Below, in pieces: positions 22,231 through 30,479 of a stretch of DNA of 64,000 nucleotides. Origin of the DNA: Flavobacterium oreochromis (GTDB lineage: Bacteria > Bacteroidota > Bacteroidia > Flavobacteriales > Flavobacteriaceae); contig NZ_CP067377.1 in the NCBI RefSeq assembly GCF_019565455.1, positions 2,672,001 through 2,736,000 of the forward strand. Reading direction: 5' to 3'. The position numbers were made by a program, and so were the translations under genes. Each line of letters opens with the position of its first letter. Within the stretch, counting starts at the first letter, position 1. The notes below the pieces were generated by a model. The model worked only from the letters and a program-made list of their open reading frames with translations. It was not told the origin of the DNA and made no database searches.

Positions 22231-23736
22231 ATGAAGAAAATCGTAATTTTTGGTTCTGGTGTAACAGGACTTAAATTGGCTCACGAATTAATTAAAACAG
22301 GTAATTTAGTTACTGTTTATGAAACAAGAGATCAACCAGGAGGTAAATGTATAGGTACTTTTGAAAATGGTCTACCAACAGAACTTACCCATAGACAAAT
22401 GTTTGCTTCTAATATGAATTTTATTTCAACATTAAAAGAAATTGAATATAAAGGAGATAATTTGTTGAAGAATATTGAACCTTTAAATAATGTTCAATTT
22501 TATTGGGCAAACGAAAAAAAGTTTATGAATTTTAAACGAAACTTTTTTAATTCTTTTCAACAATTAGTAGATAATTTAAAATCAGCTAATTCTTTATTTT
22601 TTTCAGGTGTGCCACTTAAAGATATTTACTGGTTTAGATCTAAATTATTTATAGATAATTTAGATAAAGACACTTTAAATATGCCTTTGTCTACCTATTT
22701 AGAATTTGAGAAAAGACCAAAATTAGCTCATTTTATTCTTAAAATAATATCAACATGGATAGGAGGGAATGGAAATACTAAAACAGGAGATTTTTTGTTA
22801 TTATTTAACTATAAAAATTTATCGAAGAAAAAAGTATATACTAGAACAAATACAACAAGTCTTACTCTTAATGGACCTATATCTGATTCATTAATAGAAC
22901 CATGGTATGGCTTTTTAAAAGAAAGAGGTGTGAAATTTCGTTTTAATGAAGGAATTAAAAAACTAAATATTAGTGATGGTGTAGCTATAAATGCAATTTC
23001 AGAAAAAAACAACGTTATTGAAGCGGATGCTTTTATTCTTGCAATTCCTCCAAAACAGGTTGTAAATATATTACCTAAAATTGCAGAACGTTTATCAGTT
23101 AATTACATTAAAAGTCATGGATTTCAATTTCATTTTAAAGAAGTTCCAAGTTTGTTTTTAGATAAAACTATTGGAATTATTGCTGATTCTGCTTGGGGAC
23201 TGAGTTACAAATTATATCACAGTAAAAAATATGCACATAAAGAGTTTTCTAATGATGTAAAAGTTACTATTTCTATTACCGCTACCAAAACCGAAAAGGA
23301 AAAAGGACCGCTGCATAATAAACCATTAATCGAATGTACTTTAAAAGAAGTAGAAGAAGAAATATTATTCCAATTAGGTTTACAGGAATATATGTATAAG
23401 GATATTATGTATGGAAATATGAATATTGGGGTAGGGGCAAAATATCTTAAATATACAGATTTTAACCTTGAGCAGTATAATGATTGGCATCATGGTCCAG
23501 TAATAAAAGAACAAAATGGCGAAAAATATTTTTGGATATTTGAAAATGAATTAATCAATCCAGATTATAACAATACAGTAGGAATTAATTCATCTAATTG
23601 TAATAATGTTTTTATATCTGGAGAGTGGGTTAATGATGAAAAACAAATATGGACAGTTCCTTCAACACTTGAAAGATGTATGGAAAATGCTACAATTTGC
23701 TCTAAAGTTGTAAATAATTATTTAGTTGAAGCATAA
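22231..23736 (+). CDS. FAD-dependent oxidoreductase (amine oxidase/phytoene desaturase-like)
   Basis: Flavoprotein of 501 residues. The dinucleotide-binding motif 'IVIFGSGVTGLKLAHELIKT' lies at residues 4-23, with an acidic residue ending strand 2 ('VYETRDQPGGK') and the 'RDQPGGKC' follow-up typical of the amine oxidase/phytoene desaturase/HpnE group. The C-terminal FAD motif is 'NVFISGEWVNDEKQIWTVPS' followed by 'TLERCMENA'. The substrate is not evident. Desaturation or dehydrogenation of a lipid or isoprenoid is a family-level inference. A polytopic membrane protein lies downstream on the same strand but is separated by a 270-base gap with a hairpin and an inverted-repeat element, so they may be separate units. 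No frame break. Confidence 0.75.
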   Translation: MKKIVIFGSGVTGLKLAHELIKTGNLVTVYETRDQPGGKCIGTFENGLPTELTHRQMFASNMNFISTLKEIEYKGDNLLKNIEPLNNVQFYWANEKKFMNFKRNFFNSFQQLVDNLKSANSLFFSGVPLKDIYWFRSKLFIDNLDKDTLNMPLSTYLEFEKRPKLAHFILKIISTWIGGNGNTKTGDFLLLFNYKNLSKKKVYTRTNTTSLTLNGPISDSLIEPWYGFLKERGVKFRFNEGIKKLNISDGVAINAISEKNNVIEADAFILAIPPKQVVNILPKIAERLSVNYIKSHGFQFHFKEVPSLFLDKTIGIIADSAWGLSYKLYHSKKYAHKEFSNDVKVTISITATKTEKEKGPLHNKPLIECTLKEVEEEILFQLGLQEYMYKDIMYGNMNIGVGAKYLKYTDFNLEQYNDWHHGPVIKEQNGEKYFWIFENELINPDYNNTVGINSSNCNNVFISGEWVNDEKQIWTVPSTLERCMENATICSKVVNNYLVEA

Positions 23737-23738
23737 TA

Positions 23739-23758
23739 AAACACTCTAAAGTGTTTAT
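23739..23758 (+). terminator. Short hairpin after the FAD oxidoreductase gene
   Basis: 'aaacactctaaagtgttt' folds into a short palindrome immediately after the stop codon. It is weak, with no long T-tail, but well placed. Confidence 0.4.
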
Positions 23759-23768
23759 CTGTAATATA

Positions 23769-23930
23769 TTATAATTTATTAGGTGTAATAGCCAATTTTT
23801 TGTTTGCTCTAAGTGTTTCAGAAATAAAACTAGATACCTTAATTTTTAAAAATACTAAATTTAGTAGTCTGTACAGGATGTTTGTTAATTAGAGTTATTC
23901 TGATGATGAATTACACCTAATAAATTATAA
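23769..23930. repeat. 162-base noncoding element with 21-bp perfect terminal inverted repeats
   Basis: Bases 23769-23789 ('ttataatttattaggtgtaat') are the exact reverse complement of 23910-23930. The interior of about 120 bases is AT-rich and non-coding. No target-site duplication is obvious. Short length, perfect ends and no coding content are those of a MITE, but a large stem-loop is an alternative. Confidence 0.65.
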
Positions 23931-24004
23931 AATTTAATACATTATTACTTATAAACATCTAATACTAAATATAATGAAAGAAAGATTAATTTAAAAGAGA
24001 ACGA

Positions 24005-24814
24005 ATGACCTCATTACTAAATAAAAAGTATCAAATATATACTACCTTACTATTTTTTCTTATAAGCATCCTATACTGTTTTTCTATTCAATATATGATT
24101 CAGAAAAGTGTTTATAGTGAAATTTTAATTAGTTTACTATTCCCTCTATTAGCTATTCCTTTTTTTAATAAGGAAAATTTAACATCAGATATTAAAAGAT
24201 TACTCATATTAGAAACTTTTTTTAATATCATATGTATTACGTTAAAACTAAATACTTTTTTAAATATAGAAATAATTGTTTTTGATATAGTATTTGCTGT
24301 ATTCTTTTTTTTTCAATCTGGAGGATTTTTACTCTCCTTATTAGTTAAAAAAACATATTCTAATTTAATACCTACCATTGCATTAACAACAGGTCTTTTT
24401 ATATACTATTTTAGAAGCACAGGAACAATACTCTCTCCAGATAATAGAGTGCTTATGTATGGATACGATGCCCCTATTGAATTACAGTTTATTTATTTTT
24501 CCTGGTTAGTTGGAGTTTTGTTGATAGATAATAAAATGTTATTACCTAAAGTTACAGTGTTAATGGCTCATTTAGCCTCCTTTATTATAGCTTTTCAGTC
24601 AAATGAATTTTTTCACTCAAGAATAGCAACAGCATGTCATCTATTTGTTTTAAATTCTGTATTTGTTTATAAATCACAAAATTGGATAAATAGAGATTGT
24701 GTATCTATAAATTTTCTAAAAACAGCTTTAGATAACTCTAGAAATCATAAGACTCTATCTATAATTATCAGTGTTTTATCAGTGTTTTTTTTAATTCGCT
24801 TAATTTTAGCATAA
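24005..24814 (+). CDS. Polytopic membrane protein of unknown function
   Basis: Not recognised. 269 residues, start ATG 24005. Hydrophobicity suggests seven or eight transmembrane helices (roughly residues 11-31, 36-52, 64-82, 84-113, 121-136, 153-175, 183-199 and 247-268). No catalytic motif was found; the sequences 'FRSTGTILSPDNRVLMYGY' and 'FQSNEFFHSRIATACHLFVL' contain the polar residues most likely to matter. It lies on the same strand as the FAD oxidoreductase, so a membrane lipid or pigment function could be shared, but that is only context. Codon use looks like its neighbours. Confidence 0.6.
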   Translation: MTSLLNKKYQIYTTLLFFLISILYCFSIQYMIQKSVYSEILISLLFPLLAIPFFNKENLTSDIKRLLILETFFNIICITLKLNTFLNIEIIVFDIVFAVFFFFQSGGFLLSLLVKKTYSNLIPTIALTTGLFIYYFRSTGTILSPDNRVLMYGYDAPIELQFIYFSWLVGVLLIDNKMLLPKVTVLMAHLASFIIAFQSNEFFHSRIATACHLFVLNSVFVYKSQNWINRDCVSINFLKTALDNSRNHKTLSIIISVLSVFFLIRLILA

Positions 24815-25256
24815 TAGTAAATTTACATTGAAACTTTAATAAAAAAAACATATTGATTTTAATAAATTAGATAGGTCCTGAATGGCTGAATTACCTTGAA
24901 TTAAAAGATTTTTTAAAATCTTTTTAGCTTTGAAAGAATTCTATTCGTATAATAAAATGAATAAGTTTCATACAAAATACGATGATTCTTTCTAAGCTAA
25001 TCAGAGAAATATAGAAACTTAGCGTATTTTTTCTTTTTAAAAATTTCTTATTTATTTTTTAATGATACATTTACTATTTAAAAAGATTACAAAATCTAAT
25101 ATCTTTATCTTTGAAAATAATATTTTAGCGTTATAGATAGAAGATATTGTGTAGAATTCCTTTTTACAAAGGAATGTTTTTATCTAAATAAAGATTGAAA
25201 GCTTAGTATCAGAAAATCTAAAAAAGAGATTTATATTAATTATTTATATTTTTATC
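24815..25256. other. Intergenic region with hairpins
   Basis: 442 bases with no gene. 'aaaagattttttaaaatctttt' near 24904-24925 is a terminator-like hairpin for the membrane protein gene. A second imperfect hairpin uses 'aaaatacg' (24976) and 'cgtatttt' (25023). A 'tatctttg' near 25106-25113 fits a -7 element for the next gene. Confidence 0.4.
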
Positions 25257-25574
25257 GTGTATTTAGCCGAAGATCAATTAATACAAAAAAATAAAAGGAA
25301 AAAACAAGCAACAGTTGCAAAATTAATTATAAGTATTATAATGGATTTTGTAGGTTATTTTAGTTATTTATTTCCTGGAATAGGAGAGTTTATAGATATT
25401 TTTTGGGCTCCTTTTGCAGGGTTTATGATGAGTATGCTTTATAAAGGAACAGTAGGTAAAATTGCAGGAGTCCTTACTTTTATTGAAGAAATAACCCCAG
25501 GTTTAGATTTTATACCATCTTTTACAATTACTTGGTTTTATGAATACTATCAAGATAAAAAACAAGAAGTATAA
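25257..25574 (+). CDS. Small membrane protein, conserved hypothetical
   Basis: 105 residues starting at GTG 25257. Two membrane segments: about residues 24-45 and 50-65. The stretch 'YLFPGIGEFIDIFWAPFAGF' followed by 'MLYKGTVGKIAGVLTFIEE' and 'TPGLDFIPSFTITWFYEYY' looks conserved and well ordered, like small uncharacterised membrane proteins I associate with Bacteroidota genomes. Function unknown. It stands alone, transcribed toward the VanX-like gene 77 bases downstream. Confidence 0.62.
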   Translation: MYLAEDQLIQKNKRKKQATVAKLIISIIMDFVGYFSYLFPGIGEFIDIFWAPFAGFMMSMLYKGTVGKIAGVLTFIEEITPGLDFIPSFTITWFYEYYQDKKQEV

Positions 25575-25651
25575 AATTAAGGTTATAAGATAATTATAAA
25601 CTAGACTCGTTTCTTATTACCTTATTTAATAGTAAAATCTAATGTATATTT

Positions 25652-26278
25652 ATGAAAAAGATTATTTTTTTGATAATTATTTTATTTCCAATAAGTTATT
25701 TTTCTCAAAATAATAAAAAACTAGTAGTGCAGGATACAACTCTTGTCAACCTAAATGAATATTCAGATGACTTTGTCTTAGAATTAAAGTATGCTACCCA
25801 AGATAATTTTTTAAAAAAATAAGGTATACGACTGTGCAGCCTGTTATTTGAGATATAAAACAGTTGTACAATTAATAAAAGCTAATCAGGAGTTTAAAAA
25901 GAAAGGTTATCGTATAAAAATATTTGATTGTTATCGACCTTTGAGTATACAAAAAGAATGTGGCAAATAGTTCCTGATCCTAATTATGTAGCAAATCCAG
26001 AAAGAGGCTCAATTCATAATAGAGGAGGAGCAGTAGATTTAACTTTAGTGGATACATTAGGAAATGAAGTAGATATGGGAACTGTTTTTGATCATTTTGG
26101 AAAAGAATCATCTCATACTTACACAAATTTATCTAAAAAGGTACTTAAAAATAGAAAATGGTTAAAAGAAGTAATGCAAAAACATCATTTTGAGCCATTA
26201 GGATCAGAATGGTGGCATTATGGTTTAGAAGGATCCCGTCAGTTTCAGTTATCTAACCTTAGTTGGAAATGCAATTAA
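25652..26278 (+). CDS. D-alanyl-D-alanine dipeptidase, VanX/DdpX type (peptidase M15D), two frame breaks
   Basis: Zinc dipeptidase that hydrolyses D-Ala-D-Ala or related peptidoglycan dipeptides in the periplasm. The start 'MKKIIFLIIILFPISYFSQN' is a signal peptide, so it is exported, unlike the VanX of vancomycin resistance. After joining: 'FVLELKYATQDNF', 'VYDCAACYLRYKTVVQLIKA', 'YRIKIFDCYRPLSIQK', the zinc motif 'SIHNRGGAVDLTL' (SxHxxGxAxD) and 'SEWWHY' with the catalytic Glu and third ligand. The frame breaks at the A7 run near 25814-25820 and at the A5 run near 25952. Both are one-base slips. A role in wall turnover is inferred. Its 3' end overlaps the convergent gene by 20 bases. Confidence 0.85.
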
Positions 26279-26831
26279 AATGATCTATGAAAAATTTAGC
26301 AGGAAAATATGTTTCAACTAATGTTTCACAATCTAATTCGTTTTGTATAACATAATCTATAGAATTTCCAGCATAATGAATACGCATAAAACGAATAGAA
26401 TATTTTTTTAGTTCCTGTAAATCATCTTTTAGGAAAAAAAAGTTAGATTCTATAAAGCGATTGTTAATTTTTTCTTTTTCATTATATATTAAATTATCAC
26501 AACGATCATCATCCCCATAAAGCAAAGTGTATATTCTGTCATTAGAAAGTTGAAAAATGATTTTAGATGATTTGTTAAAACAAATTGGAGTTTCAAATTC
26601 AGTGCTTTTTTGAATATGTTGCAATTTTAATGAAGGAATACCATCAGTAGCTACTAAAGAAATTGAAATAAGAGTTATTTTTCCTCCAAAAACTTTTTCA
26701 TATACAATACAACCTTTTGTTTCTTTTAAAGTGCCTATAGAATCGGTTACATTTACAGCTAAGTCACAAGGTTTTTGTCCCCAAATATAATTGCTTAAGA
26801 TGAGAAGTAATAAACTTAATTTTATTTTCAT
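26259..26831 (-). CDS. Hypothetical secreted protein
   Basis: Not recognised. Start at 26831 ('MKIKLSLLLLILSNYIWGQK') gives a clean signal peptide ending WGQ; a longer start six codons upstream would overlap the next gene. 190 residues with five cysteines ('PCDLAVNV', 'GCIVYEKVF', 'ICFNKSSK', 'DDRCDNLIYN', 'LDCETLVE' and 'HFNCISN' near the end), suggesting disulphides in an exported protein. It begins 3 bases before the stop of the methyltransferase gene, so it is probably the last gene of that transcript. Function unknown. Confidence 0.6.
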   Translation of the reverse strand: MKIKLSLLLLILSNYIWGQKPCDLAVNVTDSIGTLKETKGCIVYEKVFGGKITLISISLVATDGIPSLKLQHIQKSTEFETPICFNKSSKIIFQLSNDRIYTLLYGDDDRCDNLIYNEKEKINNRFIESNFFFLKDDLQELKKYSIRFMRIHYAGNSIDYVIQNELDCETLVETYFPAKFFIDHFNCISN

Positions 26832-26833
26832 TT

Positions 26834-28012
26834 TTAAATTTTCTCGCAAAGTAAAATAATTTTATTATTATCTAAATCTGTTGTAAAGAAAGTGTACAAA
26901 TCACCGCCTTCTTTTATTTTCCATTTTTTCCGAATAATTTCAACTGTTTCTGGAAAATTTCGAGTTGTAATGTTTGCTTTTTTCCCTTCCAGATGTTTTT
27001 TGATTTCTATTTTATTGTACGGAATATTTTGCAGTACTCTAAATTTTCTGCCTGGGAAATTAATAAGTTCACTATTAGTATATAAATGTGAAAAAGAATG
27101 AAGTTTGTAAACAGGAAATAGATGACAAATATAGTCAAATGCTCCTGATTTCATAATTGCGCTATTCGGTTCGTATAAAAAATCTTGAACTATTGAATGC
27201 TTACAGTCAAATGATTCTTTTCCCCATAAAAATTCTATGACCTCTTTTTCCTCTTTCGTAATGTTAACGGCCTTTATTAAAATATCTTGCTTGTAATTTT
27301 TTTCAATAATCCAAAGAATTTCTTTTACTTCATTTTGTAAAGCTACAATATGAATTTCTTTTACGTTTCTTAATTCATTCAGACCTGCTGATATATCTAA
27401 GATTGGAGCTGTTTTGATTAAAATATGTTCTGTGAATTGAAAATAGAAATCTAAAAAATCAGGAACATTAGGTAAGCAGTCTTTTAATAAAAAAACCTTA
27501 CCCTTTGTATCATTTCTTCTAGAAGGATCAATGTATATCCAGTCAAAAACTTGATTGAAATTCTTTAAAATTTCATGGCTATCGCCAAGATAACATTCAA
27601 TATTATTTGCTTTTAGATTTTTAAAATTATGCTTTGTAATCTCATGTAATTCACTTTTAATTTCACAATGAATTAATTGATTGAAATTCTTAGAAAAATA
27701 ATAATCATCTACTCCAAACCCTCCTGTTAGATCAATTAGTGTTTTACCATTAATAAGTGTAGACTTGTATCGGGCTGTAATTTCAGATGAGGTTTGTTCT
27801 ACAGATAATTTACTTGGGAAAATAATGTTTTTTTGGTGATACCATGTAGGTAATTTTTCTTTTGCTTTTGTTTTTGAAGCAATTTGATTTAAAATTTCAT
27901 TCCAAGGTATTTCTGGAAAAGGGTTTTTCATTAATGCTACCTTTGTAAAATTTAGCGTTAATGAATTTTCTATGAATTCTTGTACTTTAGGAGCTAATAA
28001 ATCAAAATTCAT
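26834..28012 (-). CDS. PG_1098-type class I SAM-dependent methyltransferase with THUMP-like domain
   Basis: 392 residues. The Rossmann SAM motif is 'LIDLTGGFGVDDYYFSKNF' (about residue 90) followed by the acidic ribose contact 'IHCEIKSELHEITKHN'. The catalytic loop 'DWIYIDPSRRNDTKGKVF' (about 157) has the DPPR/DPSR signature of base methyltransferases. The C-terminal region matches the ferredoxin-like and THUMP-like domains seen in the Porphyromonas PG_1098 structure. RNA is the probable substrate from the THUMP-like domain, but the modified base is not known. Overlaps the AI-2E transporter stop by 1 base (TAATG), so the two are coupled. Confidence 0.83.
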   Translation of the reverse strand: MNFDLLAPKVQEFIENSLTLNFTKVALMKNPFPEIPWNEILNQIASKTKAKEKLPTWYHQKNIIFPSKLSVEQTSSEITARYKSTLINGKTLIDLTGGFGVDDYYFSKNFNQLIHCEIKSELHEITKHNFKNLKANNIECYLGDSHEILKNFNQVFDWIYIDPSRRNDTKGKVFLLKDCLPNVPDFLDFYFQFTEHILIKTAPILDISAGLNELRNVKEIHIVALQNEVKEILWIIEKNYKQDILIKAVNITKEEKEVIEFLWGKESFDCKHSIVQDFLYEPNSAIMKSGAFDYICHLFPVYKLHSFSHLYTNSELINFPGRKFRVLQNIPYNKIEIKKHLEGKKANITTRNFPETVEIIRKKWKIKEGGDLYTFFTTDLDNNKIILLCEKI

Positions 28013-29100
28013 TATAAATTTTTTGTGAGAGAATGGATGAATTTATTGTCAGGGAAAAATTCTTTTCCAATTACTTTAAGGATCGTGTAAGATGGAACTG
28101 CAATGATCATTCCCATAATTCCAAATAAAAATCCAAAAATTAAGATTACTAAAAATATTTCCAAAGGATGTGAGTTAGTACTATTTGAAAAAATAATAGG
28201 TTGACTAAAATTGTTGTCAATAAATTGTACAATGAAGAAACCAATTAAAATGTATAAACTATGATAAAGCATTTCTGCATTAATGCTGCCATTAAAGCTG
28301 CCTAATAAAGAGAGTGTGACTGCTAAAACACTTGCTATAAGAGGACCAATGTAGGGTATAATGTTTAGAACAGCACAAATGAAAGCTATAATCAAAGAAT
28401 TTTCTACATTGAAAAAGAATAAAACTATTAGATAGAGTATAAAAACAATAAGGAGTTGTAGTAATATACCGCTAAAATATTTTAAGAGTAAAAAGTCTAT
28501 TTTTTTAAAGGATGCAATAATTTTTTCCTCATGTTCGTCAGGTAATATGTTTTTAAATAATCGAAGAAAAATAGCTCTGTCTTTTAAAAAGAAAAACGTA
28601 ATAAAAAAAGAGGAGGCTATTCCCATTCCAAAATTACTGATAGTATTAATGAAGGTGTTTAAAAATTCACTTAGAAAATGAAAATTGAGGTATTTTGTTA
28701 AATTGTTTTTATTTAATATTTGGTCTGCTTTGAAGCCATTAGTGTTTAAAAAAGATTCTAATTGTATGATTAAATGTTCTATTTGTGTAGATAGTGTTTT
28801 GCTATCTAATAATGAAATATGTGTCGCTTGGCTGTTTATTAATGGGATAAACATTAAAAAAAAACTAGCTATAATAACTCCAAAAAGAGAAAGAGTGGTT
28901 AATACTGCTAAAGTGTTTTTTAATCTTAATTTTTTTCTAAAAAAATCAACAATAGGAGATCCTATCATGGATAATAGTAATGAGATTACTAGGTAAATAA
29001 TAACTGTCTTTATTTTGTAAAGAAAATAAACTAAAAGTGTTATAGTAACTAAAGTAATGACTGCTCTTATAATTCCGTTTGCAATAGCTTTACTTTCCAT
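28012..29100 (-). CDS. AI-2E family transporter (PerM/UPF0118)
   Basis: Polytopic inner-membrane protein of 362 residues in the AI-2E exporter family (TqsA/PerM/YtvI). About eight membrane helices: two to three at the N-terminus (residues 8-27, 28-45, 63-88), one near 160 and four in the second half. Family landmarks are 'VISLLLSMIGSPIVDFFRK' at the start and the 'NIIPYIGPLIASVLAV' segment (about residue 242), plus 'NNFSQPIIFSNSTNSHPL' near 300 and 'FGIMGMIIAVPSY'. Characterised members export AI-2 or exchange Na+ for H+, so substrate is uncertain. Coupled to the downstream methyltransferase gene. Confidence 0.88.
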   Translation of the reverse strand: MESKAIANGIIRAVITLVTITLLVYFLYKIKTVIIYLVISLLLSMIGSPIVDFFRKKLRLKNTLAVLTTLSLFGVIIASFFLMFIPLINSQATHISLLDSKTLSTQIEHLIIQLESFLNTNGFKADQILNKNNLTKYLNFHFLSEFLNTFINTISNFGMGIASSFFITFFFLKDRAIFLRLFKNILPDEHEEKIIASFKKIDFLLLKYFSGILLQLLIVFILYLIVLFFFNVENSLIIAFICAVLNIIPYIGPLIASVLAVTLSLLGSFNGSINAEMLYHSLYILIGFFIVQFIDNNFSQPIIFSNSTNSHPLEIFLVILIFGFLFGIMGMIIAVPSYTILKVIGKEFFPDNKFIHSLTKNL

Positions 29101-29130
29101 TTGGATATTTTTAGAGACGAATATATAAAA

Positions 29131-29158
29131 AAAACCTGAGATTATTTCTCAGGTTTTT
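29131..29158 (-). terminator. Rho-independent terminator of the second M43 protease gene
   Basis: Stem 'aaacctgag' (29132-29140) and 'ctcaggttt' (29149-29157) with an 8-base loop and a T-run on the minus strand. It starts 25 bases past the protease stop. Confidence 0.8.
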
Positions 29159-29182
29159 AATTGTATCAAAATTCTAAAATTT

Positions 29183-30136
29183 TTATGGTTGAGCGAAAGA
29201 ATTTCTTGCACCTCCAGATGCAAATACTGCTAGAGCTCTTGATTTTTGACCTAATGAGAACATATACATTCCTCTGTCATCAGTATAGTCCATATAGTTC
29301 ATATACATTTCAAGTGGAGTGCCTGTACAAGTTGATCTGTGACCCACTGCTGGAACACCATAGTTTGCTGAGTCATGAACAGGAGTGTCAGATACTAAGT
29401 CAGAACCACAAGTAGTATCACCCCAAATATGACGTAAGTTCATCCAGTGACCTACTTCGTGAGTAGCTGTACGACCTAAGTTGAATGGGGAAGTAGCTGT
29501 TCCCGTATTTCCTGTGTATTTTGAGTCTAAAACTACACCATCAGTAGCTGAAGATCCACCAGGGAATTGTGCATATCCTAAGATACCTCCTCCAATTGTA
29601 CAAACCCAAACGTTTAATTTAGTTGTAGGAGAAGTAGGGTTTATACCGCCTTGAGTTGATTTTTTCATAGCATCAGCTGTACCCCAAGATGTTTTAGTAG
29701 TTGTTTTTCTTATTACTTGGTCTAATACAAAACGAATACCTAAGTTTCCACTTCTTACACTAGCATATGGATTGTTAGCTGTGTTGTAATCAGTATTAGT
29801 AGCTGAATAATCTTTGTTTAAAACGTCAATTTGTGATTGTAACTGAGCTAATGAAATGTTTTCAGCTGTAGTTCTGTATAAAACATTAAAAACAACTGGT
29901 ATTTCAATTACACCGTTTACCAATCTTCCTGATTTAATAGCCTCTGAAGTTTGTTTTTCAATATCATTCATTCTAGATGCTAATCCTGGATCTTCTTGCA
30001 TTTGTCTTTCTAAAACTTCGTGTGATGCACATCCTCTATGAGCAGTTGCATCTACTTGGTTATTTGTAACGCTTTCTTCTTTTTGGCAAGAGAACATCAT
30101 TAAAGCAGCAGAAGCTGATAATAATAATTTTTTCAT
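29183..30136 (-). CDS. M43-family zinc metalloprotease lipoprotein, paralogue 2
   Basis: 317 residues, closely similar throughout to the protease at 4436-5383. Lipoprotein signal 'MKKLLLSASAALMMFSCQKE' with lipobox MFSC. Pro-region 'HRGCASHEVLERQMQEDP' is shared almost exactly between the two. Catalytic 'HEVGHWMNLRHIWGD' and Met-turn 'MNYMDYTDDR' are intact. Differences concentrate in the loop around residues 105-130 ('ATNTDYNTANNPYASVRSGN' here) and in the C-terminal 25 residues. It ends in its own terminator (29131-29158), just beyond which the AI-2E transporter gene begins. Probably a cell-surface or secreted endopeptidase; the substrate is not known. Confidence 0.9.
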   Translation of the reverse strand: MKKLLLSASAALMMFSCQKEESVTNNQVDATAHRGCASHEVLERQMQEDPGLASRMNDIEKQTSEAIKSGRLVNGVIEIPVVFNVLYRTTAENISLAQLQSQIDVLNKDYSATNTDYNTANNPYASVRSGNLGIRFVLDQVIRKTTTKTSWGTADAMKKSTQGGINPTSPTTKLNVWVCTIGGGILGYAQFPGGSSATDGVVLDSKYTGNTGTATSPFNLGRTATHEVGHWMNLRHIWGDTTCGSDLVSDTPVHDSANYGVPAVGHRSTCTGTPLEMYMNYMDYTDDRGMYMFSLGQKSRALAVFASGGARNSFAQP

Positions 30137-30479
30137 AATTTGTTTTTTGTTTGGTTTGATTAATAAAAGTTTTTTAATTCGATGCTAAATTAGTTTTATT
30201 TTTTTAAAAAGCAAATTAAAATTACAATAATTGTATTTTTTTTAAAAAAATATTGAGTTTAATTTATTTTTTGTTTTGTTATTTTTTTATGTATTTTATT
30301 TTGTTAATATTATAATATAGTGTTTTTATTGTAATATTGTTGAATAAGTAAAGCTTCAAATGAAGAAGAAAAAGGATTACTTATTCTAAAGAAAGTATTA
30401 CTAAAGTAATAAACTTGTATCCTATACGTTTTAAATTATAGTTAGGAAAGTACTACATTTGAATTACAAAAAATATTCT
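30137..30479. other. AT-rich divergent promoter region
   Basis: 343 bases between the leftward M43 protease and the rightward TPR gene, about 80% A+T. No gene is seen. Only a small palindrome 'tattactaaagtaata' near 30396-30411 stands out. Confidence 0.45.

Noticed and set aside
25652..26278. Vancomycin resistance gene vanX
   Set aside because: The protein has a signal peptide and no vanH/vanA partners, so a cell-wall dipeptidase is more likely than a resistance determinant.
29161..29415. 84-codon plus-strand frame over the second M43 protease
   Set aside because: Antisense to the catalytic region of a clear protease gene.
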